In this document: piece by piece, positions 47,140 through 58,619 of the stretch
How positions within the stretch are numbered: position 1 is the stretch's first letter
How the letters are laid out: every line of letters starts with the position of its first letter
Assembly (NCBI GenBank): GCA_029378245.1
Contig: JARKIF010000029.1
Coordinates: forward strand, 310,001 to 374,000
DNA length: 64,000 bases
Direction: 5' to 3'
Source of the DNA: Roridomyces roridus
Lineage: Eukaryota; Basidiomycota; Agaricomycetes; Agaricales; Mycenaceae
The notes under the pieces: model-generated
What the model was told of the DNA's origin: nothing
The model's database searches: none
Seen by the model: only the letters and a program-made list of their open reading frames with translations
Made by a program: the position numbers and the translations under genes

Positions 47140-47970
47140 ATGTCCGACGACAATACCTACCAGCTCAGCTCGAGCCCTCCGACGCCATCCGACACATACG
47201 AGGAGTCGCAGCTTCATCAAGACGAACGTGACGAACGGGAATCCTTACTGTCCCCAGCGTCTCGAGCGGCAGCAAAAGATATTCGACTCGAGAGATATCG
47301 CGAGCAGAGGCGTACCCAACGCATGCTCATTAATAGCAGCTCGCCGCTGCTCAAAAAAGTCTTGGAGCTCCAGCGCTCTCCGACTCCGAACAGGAAGCTG
47401 AAGGTCTCCCCCACCCCGACTCGTCCTCGTCCGCGGTCTAGTGCAGTAGATGGGCGTGCTATCATCCGGTCAGTCTTCTGTGGACCCTGTTCAACAGGCT
47501 CTGGGACTCACAATGACCACAGCGACTTGTACGCAGATGGTGGCGCGCTGAATTCGCAGACTGGGGACGGGACATACATCGACAACGAGATCGAAGCCCG
47601 CCAAAACCTTGACTTCAGTGGCTTCACTCGTACGTGTGGTCGGTTCCTACTTCTTCAGTGCTCGTTTTAACTTCCTTTATCAGCGCCGAAGATTTCGTTT
47701 TCTCCGAGGCGACTCGACGAAGAGGACGATGACCTCTTCAGTCTCTCTGGTGCGGACCTGGATCTCGGGGCCGAGCTTGAATGCACCAAAATCCGGTTAC
47801 AGACGGTACTCGACGAGCGGGATTTGTTGCTGCTGAGGTGTGCCCTGTTGGACGAGGATCTAGAGAAACACAAGCAGCAAATTCGACGCTTGGAAGACCA
47901 AGTATTTGCTTGGCAGACGGCAGCCGCTCCTATGGTGAAGCTCGCCCGTCGTTCCAATGATTCTATTTAA
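47140..47970 (+). CDS. Coiled-coil protein, transposon passenger
   Basis: Two exons: 47140-47629 and 47684-47970 (54-bp intron, GTACGT...CAG, phase 1); 258 residues. The N-terminal half is Ser/Arg-rich and acidic; residues ~190-245 form a strong predicted coiled coil (ELECTKIRLQTVLDERDLLL, then DEDLEKHKQQIRRLEDQVF). It lies in the Tnp2-carrying element on the strand opposite the transposase and converges with its 3' end (42 bp apart). No family recognised; passenger genes of CACTA elements often encode such accessory proteins. Confidence 0.65.
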
Positions 47971-48011
47971 CAAGTACTTTATTTCGTTCGGATACTCTTA
48001 ATAATAAAAAA

Positions 48012-51000
48012 CTACTCAGACGACCCATCCGCGCCTCCTAGTGCCAGTTTCTCGTACAGATAATGCAAGCCTGCAAACTTGCGCTCGATCTCGGGCGGTG
48101 CGCCCCAGGTCCTTGGGAACGGAATCATGGCAACAACGGAAAGGATAGAGTCGACTGGGATGACCCGCATTCCAGCCTCTCCAGCTCGTGCAATCCACAC
48201 TGTGTCAAACGACTCACGCAGTATTTCCCTATCCGGGATTCCAAACACGGAAACCATTGCAAGTGTGCTCGGGCCCGGCGGTGCTTCGCCTTCGACGCGT
48301 TCGTCAATCTCGTACTGGAAGTAGTACTGGACCTCTGCGATCTCGAATCCCTCCGGGAGCCCCTATTTGATCTTTTTACGCTGAGTCCTAAATTTGAACA
48401 ACAATGAAAACCTCCTTACCTTGACCATCCTTGTAACTCGGTTCTTTTCCTTCTCCCCAAATCGAGAGCGGGCGATTTGGTCCGTTTCGGGAAGTAGAAG
48501 TCGAGCCACTCGAATAACGCTCGAGTTGTGTTTCTCGGTGAATGGGTAACCCCGCGCCGCAAATAAATATGCTTTGAGGGCGGCTAGCTCGCCGCTGGAG
48601 GCAATCGGCCGAGCCACTGTGTCGATTTTAGGCCGTAGCTGATACCCACCTTCGACAGCGACAGCACCCGGAGGAAGTTTGGTTTTTTTCTGAGAAGATG
48701 TATCGAGGGTAGGGTCCATGGCAATGAGTGCATTGTACTGCGCCCGGTAGAGGCCACGCATAGACAAGTTTGCGTACATATGGCGTGGTTGGCGAATCTC
48801 GGCCCCGAGATTCCCAATTGTACGCTCAAGTGTCCATTGCGCATAGAGAATGGGATTCCCGAGGCGTTCGACTTCCTGGATAAAATGCTGGGGAGTGTGG
48901 ATGCTTTGCCGTACAAAATGGAGCCGCTCGGCACGCCGCTGGTAATAGAGCTCCTCGAATTCGTAGGTAAACTTGAGAATGATTTCATAGGCCTTTTGCA
49001 AGGCGTCGAACGAGATGGTGCGCTTGTGGAGCAGACGAATGGTGTGAACAAGGCGGCAGTAATTTTTGAAAAAGGGAGTTGGAAGCACGCCGTAGAGCAG
49101 GGTGGGTGCAACACCGAATATCCAATGCTGCCACTCTTTGGCCTTGTACTGAGAGTTGATTTTCTCGCACGGGTTTCGAGGAACGCGGTCGAAGGAATCC
49201 GGAAAATAATGGTGGGATGCAGCAACGGCGGCTCCATGCTTTATCCAAGTGTCTCCAACTAGCACCCGCCACGGCCATGTCTTGGTGTCATCGGGTGCGT
49301 AGACCTTGTCGAGTTTGCCTGTCCATAACCCATAAAGCAAGTCGCCGTTATTCAATATATAGTGCATCAAGTCACCGGGGAAAACGCGGGGAGCACCAGC
49401 ACAACGGGGAAGACCCGAGAGGATGCTGGGCTTGCCGTATCCGCATTGGGTCTGCCGTGTTTTGTAGTTGGAGATATTGGGGGATTGTAGGAGGTACTCA
49501 ATGGCAGAGTCATATGCGGCAATCGAGGCGGGATCTGAGACAGAAGAACGGAGGTTTGCGATATCCACATCACCGGCCTCGTCGTGGTATAACGAGTTCA
49601 TGGGTTTCAGCAAAACCGGATAGTACTGCGGTGCCTGAAAACGGTGGCGACCAACCAGGCCACAAAAGAAGCGGCAGGCAATGCGGGCAGAATGACCATT
49701 GGCGCCGCTCATATGCTGCTGCCTAGGGCTCCGACCCGACCGTCAAAATGACGGGTCAACGAGCCGTCACGACGGGTGCCGGCCCGGCCGTACAGCCCTC
49801 TGAAGCCACAATTTTGACGGCCGGGTCCGGGTCCGGTTCCTTGGCTGACGGGGTACCCGTTCCCGGCCGTCGACGGGCCATGACGGGTGGTGACGGGTCC
49901 TCGGCTAACTAACCATGCCGAGCTGCCATCATCACTTGATGCTCCAGGGGTAGCGCACATGGGTCATCGGCAATCTTCCCGATGGCCCACTACTGTGGTT
50001 CTGGCTGGTTCTGGAGGCTTCCCGAGTATCAATCCGTAATTTTGACTTGCCGGCATCACATTGACATCAATCTGATGGTCGATTTAGCTGGAGGCATGGG
50101 CTGTCACCGCTCCGACCCGTCATGACGACCGTGACGGGTCTGACGGGTACCACCCGGCCGTTTTGAGGCCTCGCAACATGGTCTGACGGCCGGGTGGGGC
50201 CCGTCCGACCTCCCATGACGGCCGTCAGAGCGACGGCCGTCGCCGTCAACGGCCGGGTCGGAGCCCTACTGCTGCCCAGGGCCGTCGGCGGTGGAGAGGA
50301 GGAGGTAGAGGTAGGAGAGAAATAATTCGTTTGACGAAGCATCCCATATTGGAAGCCCTTCGCGTTGGATTACGGCGAGATGATGAAAGCCGACAAATGT
50401 GAAGGAGTCGGCGTTCTTGGGCGCATTTGGGCCAGGAACAAATCCACCCGGAATGACATAACGCTTCTTGTAACTTGTAACGTGTCTTGGGGCAGAAGTC
50501 CAAAATGACCCAGATGTAAATCCAACAATCGGACGCCTTGTGCGCGTAAAGCTGGGCACCGTCGATAGAAAACAATAGAACCATGTCGGTGGGTTTGATG
50601 ACACCCGTTTCGACGAGTTCTTCATAGTCAGACCCATCAAAGATGTCTTCAAAAACCTCCTTCCCCGTGCGTCTCGACTCATCCCAGTGGCGCCGGCGAT
50701 ATTTGAGTGCCTCCGCAGTCTCTGGGTTGCGCCAGAGAGCCTGGATATATGGCCCAATGGGAATTGTCCAGAACTTGGCACGAGCCTCACGAGCACCAGT
50801 GAGACGGAGTTTTTGTTGGTCGTATCGAGGCTCCCCACATTCCGCGTATGGACAGCAGAGCAACTCCGCAAAAGGTCCGCTGTACGCGATGCAGCTGTTT
50901 GGACACATGTCGCACTCGATAGGATTGATGCCTGTCAGATTCGCCAGGGCCTTCTTCGTCTCATGGAATGATAAGAATGTCGTGTCGGGCCCAAAGCGTT

Positions 51001-52313
51001 CCTGCAAGCTAAGGCGGATGTCCTCGAATGTCTTCTGCGTTATGGGACCCTCCCCGCCAGCCACAAACTGCCGGAGCGCTTGACGCACTGCGGGGTCCTC
51101 GAGATTTAGTGCTTCGCGAGGTGGGTTCCAAAGCCTCTCATTATCATCTGGAGAAAGCTGGCTGTTGTCCTTGCAGGCAGTTTCAAGGAGCTCAATAAAC
51201 TCCAGGGAGAGGCGGAGCTTCTCCACCTTGACTTGCTCCTTTGGAATAGATCGCCAAGATGGACGGGGTGAGAATATCGGCTCGCTGCCCTGAGGTAAAG
51301 TGGGCTGAGGCGAGTTAGAAGGGGGAGGGGGAGGAGAAGGGTCTGGCTGTGTGGTTTGTTCGACCTGTGCATTCACTTGGACTAAAAAATTGTGTCAGTG
51401 TCATGCGGAGATAGTTGCCAGCAAATACAGACCAGGATCAGACTCGTCATCGGATTCAGGAGGGTCCTCTGGGTCCGAATCAACATAGGGAAGTGCTTCG
51501 TTGAAATTACGTTCGAAGTCCTCATTGTCAGAGGCAAGATGACCGAGATCCTCCTCGTCGACTTCCTCGAGATCTTCGAGAGAGGGGTCTTCAGCAAATT
51601 GTGGTGTATTCAACTGAACGCAGTCAGAAATATTTCGATGGATAAGTCAGATGTATTACCTGCATACGGCGTGCACGAGGAACTGCAGGGCTGTGGCCGC
51701 CGTGTTCTGACATAGCAGAGGCTGCAGGGACCTTTCAACACGATTAAATCGAGCTAACACAACATATTGGGCCACTTGCCTGGAAATTTCCCTCTAATTC
51801 GGGGGCTCCGTCGATGTCCATTGCAAACGGCTGCACAAAGTGTCGTCAGAAATTAGAATTCATAATCAAATGAATAAGTATGCTCACCTGTGTTTCAGAA
51901 AGGAAAGGCTGGGAACTCGGTCCATCGGAGTCGCTCCTAGGGCGCGACTCCTTCCTAGTTCGAGCAGAGGGTGCTGTATCTACTGGAGCAGGCACAGCAC
52001 GACGCATTGCGCCCACATCGAGAGCACGGTGATTTGGTCGAGGAGGGACAAGTTCACCGGGGGCAGTTCTCTGAGGCAGGGTGTCTTTGTGACGCAAAAA
52101 TTGGCGTGAACCAAGTTTTCTGCCTCCAGAACTTTGCCTGGCGCAGCCCCAGGGCTTGCATTTGCAAAGGGTGGAGCCATCGGCGAATTCAAAGCCGTGG
52201 GCTAGCTTGGCAAAGTTTTCCTATGCCACGGGTTTGAGCTAACACCAGATTGGGCCAAACACCTTACCATAGGAGGTATTCTCTGCTCAATTTCTCGCTC
52301 GGATCGCTGCTGG
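48012..52313 (-). pseudogene. Tnp2-like (CACTA) transposase, interrupted by a MITE
   Basis: Multi-exon transposase. From 5' to 3': a Cys-containing N-terminus (CKCKPWGC...), an acidic linker, CDMCPNSCIAYSGPFAELLC and FWTIPIGPYIQALWRNPETA, the acidic catalytic strand LLFSIDGAQLYAHKASD, GGFVPGPNAPKNADSFTF, then after the insertion RFFCGLVGRHRF, PGDLMHYILN and a DUF4218-like C-terminus (FEELYYQRRAERLHFVRQSI). A 57-bp intron at 48363-48419 leads to the last exon. The frame at the break (49724-50268 plus one target copy) is continuous once the insertion is ignored, so the MITE is the main visible lesion. The 5'-most exon boundary is approximate. Confidence 0.75.
49724..50268. mobile_element. hAT-type MITE, 545 bp, inside the transposase
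   Basis: A perfect 8-bp duplication CTGCTGCC flanks it (49716-49723 and 50269-50276). The ends TAGGGCTCCGACCCG match over 15 bp and continue with imperfect pairing. The interior is rich in TGACGGGT/CGACGGCCG motifs. No coding capacity. Confidence 0.9.
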
Positions 52314-52465
52314 GTGGACGTAGATGTCAAGAGAGATTAAATGAGATAAGTATCCAATAAGTATCACATAGATCCCACTTGATCCCGTTTAATCGGATTT
52401 GCGCTCGCTTATGTAGACATTCGGCATTTGATTCCCATTTGATCTCATTTGAACACACCGCGTTT

Positions 52466-53638
52466 TCACTGGGAGCGCTCATCCACCAAGACCTTGAGGT
52501 TTGCCCACATCGGATACAGCGTCGAGCGAATGAAATTTTCGTCCCGAGCCTGATTTTCGAGTCGAGAAAAAGCCTCCTTCATCTCCACAATCACCGAATA
52601 GAACACCAAACTGCGCGAAAAGATCCTCCCCAGCAGAGTGGGGAGGTGCCCCGAGTCGTCTATCGGTTCAGAGCCTATTTTGGTGACCGTTGAAACCAAA
52701 TAGTCAAGCAGACCGGCCCGGAGCGCCTCTTGAACCCAGCGGTACCCAGGAGGGATGGATAAGAGCGTTACGAGCGGCTTAAGCTTGGACTCCAGCGGGA
52801 GTCCGGGTATCTCGATGTCAAGAGTCGTCATCCACGCGGAAACGATTCCGTTCCTCAGTAAATACTGGAACGTGGTGATTGAAAAGTGCCCTATCTGGCC
52901 CAAAAAGAGCCCGAGAGCAGTGAAGGTCGAGGCTCCCAGGGATTTCGAGCTGGCAGTGATCAGGGAGATCGTCCGTGTCAATACCGATAGAAGAGCTTCG
53001 CGGCTCCCTCCACATCCCTCGAGGATTTCTGAAAACTCCGCCGCTCCATCCGTGGTGCTTGCGACAGCACGGAGCTGGCTCAATACACGAAGACACTCTC
53101 CCATAGCGAATAATCGTTCGCAGAGATCATGGCGCGTGCCCGAGGTACCCGCTTGAAGCTGCGCTTTCCAACCCGCCGCGAGGACCCGGCGAACGCCATC
53201 CGTCATGGACATAGCCTGACGGGTTGGTAGGTGATCCAAAAACGCAGAAAAGATATTGAACGCAGGGTTATAGAGAGTTGCTCCCGCGTCTTCATAAATC
53301 GCCGTCGTGCTTGTGAAACACTCCTTGTAAAGATGGAGGAATTCGACCCATTTACACAGTCGTGGCCAGATATCGGGGGTCGCCGCGGCTGGGAAGTGTG
53401 GATTGCTTATCATCGAAAACAGGAAAGATAGCGTGATGACGGCGCTTTCAGCGGCGGGCAGCTGAGATGGGGGATTTGTCGTCGGCAGAGCATCGAGAAT
53501 GTCCGCAGAAGGGATCGACAACGGATCGAGAGTTGCGTAGAGAGCAGGTAGTATTCCCAGGGCCTCCTTTTTATCAAGTGTGGCTCGAAGATTCTCCAGC
53601 TGGGATGCCTCGATGCTCGCCCACGACCGCGTGGCCAT
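52466..53638 (-). pseudogene. MYND-finger gene, 5' part (split by a transposon)
   Basis: Intronless N-terminal part of the gene whose 3' part is at 42379-43152. It starts at MATRSWASIE and encodes ~387 residues of helical, armadillo-like sequence with the mushroom MYND-protein signature (WPRLCKWVEFLHLYKECF). The frame runs a few codons into the transposon end and stops at 52466. The match of GATGAGCG at both breaks and the continuing frame show that both parts were one gene. Confidence 0.85.
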
Positions 53639-53653
53639 TACTGTCCGTGCCAA

Positions 53654-54243
53654 TGGCTAGAGGGATGTACAGGTGAGTAGGGAGTCAAAGATATGGAGCG
53701 GGGAGTATACGTCACTTGCAAGGAGTGGCGCAGCAGGGACACATTTCGTGGAAGGAGGGCGGGGTGGATGGTGGTCATGAGAGAGAGAAGCAACGCTTAC
53801 CAAATGTTTGCTTCTCTGATGGCCGCTCCCTGAGCCGCGGCGTCCCTCACTGAGTTCGATTAATATCGCGATGTCTCAAGTCATTAACCGCTCACTGGAG
53901 GCTTACTCAAGATTGAGGGGCACAATTCACAAGAGCTGGTGCCTAACCGTGGTCCGTGCGAGGACAGGTGGAGCTTCGTTCGATTCGAGCCGGCGCCGTG
54001 AAACCTTTGCCGCAGACTAACGTTTATGCCTACTTTGCCTACTTTCGACCAAATGATATCCTTCTGTTCACGAAAGCAATGAGCTGCGAGAACTCAGGGG
54101 CATTCGGGCCGTGAATGATTGATGTTAATCACAATCAAAAGGCGGTGCCGGCTGCGGCTGGACAAGTCACGCCACGTGACAACACTGGTTTGTAACCACC
54201 ACAAGCACTCAATTGCCTTCAATACTGCGCTCTCCCTATCCTC
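53654..54243. other. Intergenic, divergent promoter region
   Basis: Lies between the divergent MYND (minus) and BCS1-like (plus) genes. No gene seen. Confidence 0.5.
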
Positions 54244-56586
54244 ATGACTGGCCCTCGCGCCGTCGTCCGCGCTGTCCAAAACATCAAACACCAATCCGGG
54301 CGCTCATGGAGCCAAGTCATTCGGCTTTTCATCCAGCTCGTCAAACGCATCATGGGCAATCCGCAGGTCTCTGAGCTCGTGCGATTCATCTTCCTGGGAA
54401 CCATCGTCGAGACGTACGTGTTGTTTGCTTCCAGCGCGAAAAGCTTACACAATACGCGACCAGGGGTCGCGTAATCGGTGCGAGGATGGTCTCTACCGTC
54501 AATAGCTGTGTGTCTTTCCGCTGTTACCCTTGTCACGTCTAACATCTCCGCCCGTAGTTTTCCTTGTCAAGGTAATGCCTCCCACCGTGTTGGCTCGGGG
54601 TCTCATCCAGAGTCCAGGCGTCTTTCAAACAAGGCGAGCTAGGCTACGACTGGGTCTCCGCGTACCTCGACCATCACAAAGTCTGGAATCGCTCCCGCAG
54701 CTTCCGTGTCGTCGCTCGAAACGCCGACCACATGGCGAATCGGGACCTCGCCATCCCCACTGCGGACGGCTACCCCTCGGCCGTCTACGAGCCCTCCAAT
54801 TCGGACCCCGAGCTCTTCTTCTGGCGCGGCCGATATTGGATTACGATCAGCAAGGAAGAGAAGGAGGAGGCATCGACGTTGACGCTGCAGGTGTGGAGTC
54901 GGAATCGGAACGTTCTGGATGAGTTTGTAGGAGAGGCGCGGACGTTCTACATCCAGTCGCCACAGCCGCCGCCGAAGCAGGACTCTGACTCGGTGCGTCT
55001 CATTATTTGTCCCATTTCCATTGCAATCTCACCGTCATCGAGTCCGAATCACTCATCGTCGGGCACTTTAACCAAGCCGACTTCAGCTATGACTGGGTCC
55101 TTGACTACTTACAGTCCGAAGACATCATGGCCGACGCTAATGAATTCACTGTATCTACGAAACAAAGTGATGCGAGCTGGAACCGCGCCGAGGGCGGCAA
55201 GCAGCCTGTCCGGTACGTTCCCTCTTCTGACACAAAACAACGACTGCGGTGGCGCCAATACTGGCTGCAAGTCGAGTTCGTAGTCGGGGACGAGGACGAG
55301 TACGAAGACCGCAACGGGCGCACTTCGGGTGGGAACATCAACATCATGTTGCACTCGACGGACCGCAAGGTGTTGGGAGAGTTCATACAGGCGGCACGGG
55401 TGCATTATATGCAGGCCAGCATCTCGCGCGTCACGGTGCATTTGACGGATGACGACGGGTCGTGGGCGCGTGCAGTGACGAAAAATCGGAGGGCGTTCTC
55501 CACGCTTATTCTTCCTGGTGGGGTCAAGGAAACGTTGCTGGCGGATGCGAGGGAGTTTTTGGAGAGCGAGGAGTGGTATAATTTTGCCGGAGTGCCCCAT
55601 AGGAGAGGGTATTTGCTATACGGTGAGCCGGGGACGGGCAAGAGCTCGACGATTCATGCCTTGGCGGGAGAACTCGGGCTCGAGATTTATTTCATTTCGC
55701 TTGCCGCACCAGGGTGAAAGTCATATCTCTTAAACTCTGATTCCAGCTCACATTCTGCAGCATCGACGACTACAGTCTCGGCCGTCTCATCCGCGACACG
55801 CCCGCGCACTGCATCTTGCTCCTGGAGTATGTTTTATTTTCGCTCCCTTGCTTCTCAATTGACACGCCCACAGAGATATCGACTGCGCGTTCCCCTCACG
55901 GGAGGACGACGACGAGCCTCTGCTCGACTCTAAGGGAAACATCATACCCAAAGCGCCGATACCACCGCGCTCAGAGGTGACGCTCTCTGGGCTGCTTAAC
56001 GTTCTTGATTCCGTCGCGAGTGAGGAGGGGCGGTTGACGTTTGCGACGACGAACCATATCGAGCAGTTGGACCCAGGTACGTGACCGTTTGAATATTTCC
56101 GCGTAAGTAGCGTGAGTCCGCCACGTTTTTTCTGCAGCCCTCATCCGCCCGGGACGAATGGACCTCAAAATCAAATACGGGCTGGCGATGACGGAGCAGC
56201 TGGAGCAGATGTTTCATCGATTTTACCCGTACGACGCCTCGGCTACAACGCGCGGCACGATCGGCTGCTATTTCAGTTCTGCGGAACCCAGCGTGCGGCT
56301 CTCGGCTGAGGTCCTCGCTGGGCTGGGGAAGGAATTTGCGGCGGCGGTACCGGCGAACAAGTATTCGATTGCCCAGGTGCAGGGGTACCTCTTGATGAAT
56401 AAGACTGATCCCGAGCGCGCGATGCGGGAGGTGGGCAAGTGGATGGAGGAGCAGGAGGCTGAGAGGGAGGAGATGGAGGCGTTGAAGCGGAAGAAGAGGA
56501 AGCAAGCAGCCTTGAGGCGTGCGGCGGAGGCTGAGATAGAGAGGAGGGAGGGGCGTTCGGAGAATGCACACGATACCGACGCCTGA
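54244..56586 (+). CDS. BCS1-like AAA ATPase with duplicated N-domain
   Basis: Six exons: 54244-54413, 54611-54992, 55043-55713, 55761-55826, 55874-56076 and 56138-56586, all in phase; 646 residues. The N-terminus has a hydrophobic segment ([13 protein letters not shown]). The BCS1 N-domain occurs twice: [15 protein letters not shown]...[11 protein letters not shown], then [15 protein letters not shown]...[11 protein letters not shown], followed by the AAA domain with Walker [11 protein letters not shown], Walker B ILLLEDIDCAF, sensor [10 protein letters not shown] and RPGRMD. The C-terminus is a basic coiled coil. Classical BCS1 inserts the Rieske protein in mitochondria; mushrooms have many such paralogues of unknown client. 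The first intron (197 bp) is long and may hide a microexon. Confidence 0.8.
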
Positions 56587-57249
56587 GCCGCAGGTGGATG
56601 CATCCTCATATCTTACCTAGTTGTATATATGTATACTCTGTAACACGAGAATAAATGACATAGGCACTCCCTGCGCTCCGCAGAGTTTTGGTTTTTCTGA
56701 CGAACCACTTTTGCGGTTGATTTTCCTCTGGACAGATCTTCAACTCAGGGACATAATTAGTTCACTTGCACAGAATTCAAAATTCTATCAAACCGTCGCT
56801 CAGTTCAGTGCTGTTCGACCATTTGTTGCTACCCCATTGACGAGCATTCTTCCATGATCATCGTCCAGCGGTGAATAATATTCCCTCACCTAAATTTCTT
56901 GAGTTCATGTAGAACATGCGAACAGTGTGCCAGGCCCCAGGGTCGACTTCATGAGTTCGCCGAATTCGAAGGAGATGTCGGCTCGATCTCCTGTGTGTAC
57001 TTGGAAATGCAGTTGACTCTGAGTTGAGTTGATGGACGTTGCCGGGCATCTACGACGACCGCAGTACCCGTTCGACGCTGACGACGGCTTGTTCGTGTGT
57101 GGCTAAGAACAGTATGTCAACACATGAAGATGATACCAGGGTTACTGAATGCTCCAGATAAATGCTGATGATATTTGCTACATAAGAATTGCGTGGTGTA
57201 CAAGTGCGTGTGAGGTTCGTTGTCGTTGTTCTAGTCCAAGTTCATGCGT
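56587..57249. other. Intergenic
   Basis: Convergent 3' ends of the BCS1-like and reductase genes. No further gene seen. Confidence 0.5.
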
Positions 57250-58533
57250 CTAAGCCGAAGCCGCGAAAGGCTTGATCCAACCTCTCCGCTCGTAATCCGC
57301 GAGCGTCTCCTCGACCGTCTCGTGAATGCTGGTATAGTCCATCCCAAGCACCTCCTGCGAGCGGGAGTTGTCCATATCCCTCGGGCGCATCGTGGTGTTG
57401 ATGCTCCCGGGGAAGCCCTTCTTGTATTGTGTAGGAGCAGCGTCGACTGAAGAGCAAATCGTAAGCACAACGCCGGAAAACACAGAAGGGAAATGGAACG
57501 TACGCATATCCTGCCAAGTAAATCCCTGCCCGCCGATAATGAAGCGATTCACATTGCGCCCCTCCTTCTTGTTGACTGCCGACAGGGGGACGTATGAAGG
57601 GAGGTCGGTCATCACAGTGAGGAGGTGCGCGCGACCGACGTCCTTGACGTTCGCCCACTGCCCACCGTGCGTTGTGGGACCCTCGGTGGTGAAAGCGTTG
57701 AACATCATCTTCGCTGAAGTGTTGAGTTGGTCGGGAGTGGATACGTCGTGGATGACGGGCTGTAAGAACGAAGACGATCAGAAAAAAGTAATGAAACGCA
57801 GCGAGAAATACTCACCCCGAGAATCAGCGGCGGGTTCAGCACAGCGATATCCCACCCCACCTCTGTCCTGTGTTTATCCAAAAACTCCCAGGCCCCGCGC
57901 TCCGCCAAGACCTTCGAATTGCAATATTTGTCAAAGTTGCCCGCATCGGCCCCCTTGTTGGCAACAGCCTGCACAGCGCCGTTGTTCCAGTCATATTCGT
58001 CCAAAGGCCCGTCTTTCGGTGTCGTGACGGCTACAGCGGACGAAGTGATGACTATGCGTTTCACGGTCTGCCCGTACTTGCGCGCACTCTCGAGGATGCC
58101 GATCGTACCCTGCACTGCGGGACCGGAGAGGTCTGCCGGGTCGTCCGCCGCGAGATGGAATGGGGAGGCAGTGTGTGCGATGGCGTCGACGCCTTGCACG
58201 GCTTCGTCAAATGCGCCCGGCTGAACAAGGTAGGAATCAATTATGAGTTGAATGAAATGACAAGGATTCGGACATACAGCAGTGATGTCCGGGACGACGA
58301 CGAGCTCGAATTTGTCGCCGTAGGAGGCGAAGAAGCGTTTGAGGTGTTTGCCCTTGATGGCGTTGCGCACCGTGCCACGGACGGAGAAACCCGCGTCCAG
58401 GAACGTCTGCACGCACCACTGCGAAGTCGACTCAATTTTCTTGCTCAAAGTTTGGAAAAGGGAAAGAACCCACCGTGGCCACAAAGCCGTTAGCTCCCGA
58501 AACGAGTACTTTGCCAGATTGAATCGAAGGCAT
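57250..58533 (-). CDS. Extended SDR, cinnamoyl-CoA/dihydroflavonol reductase-like
   Basis: NAD(P)H-dependent extended short-chain reductase of the GRE2/cinnamoyl-CoA reductase-like group. Five exons: 58533-58474, 58418-58278, 58220-57816, 57759-57504 and 57446-57250 (introns 55-57 bp, all phases agree); 352 residues, typical length. The nucleotide-binding motif is VSGANGFVA, with SVRGTVR for cofactor binding, the substrate-pocket strand VDAIAHTASPFH, RIVITSSAVAV, and the catalytic pair in YCNSKVLAE. Such enzymes reduce aldehydes or ketones in secondary metabolism or detoxification; the substrate cannot be told from sequence. A TATATAAG element lies 75-83 bp upstream of the start. Confidence 0.88.
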
Positions 58534-58607
58534 GATGCTTTGAGATGTGGTGGCCGGAGGTGCGCTTGGATGGCGGGTTTGAAGTGACGAATGGCAGCAG
58601 AGTCGAT

Positions 58608-58616
58608 TCCTTATAT
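58608..58616 (-). promoter_or_regulatory. TATA box of the reductase gene
   Basis: TATATAAG on the minus strand, 75-83 bp upstream of the start codon at 58533. Confidence 0.5.
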
Positions 58617-58619
58617 ACA

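Larger units (their letters stand above)
43153..52475. mobile_element. 9.3-kb Tnp2-carrying (CACTA/Plavaka-like) element
   Basis: Inverted ends read CCCAGTGAAAACGCGGTG (plus two extra bases at the right end), followed by GTTCAAA[CT]GAGAT, about 31 of 33 positions matching. An 8-bp duplication CGCTCATC flanks it (43145-43152 and 52476-52483). Subterminal TTTGATNCCGTTT/TTTGATTCCCATTT-like repeats are present at both ends, as in CACTA elements, although an 8-bp target is unusual for them. It carries a Tnp2-like transposase, a coiled-coil gene, a Thr/Pro-rich passenger gene and at least two nested insertions. Confidence 0.75.

Noticed and set aside
53820..54060. Small gene between the MYND and BCS1-like genes
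   Set aside because: No frame of meaningful length or motif; treated as a divergent promoter region.
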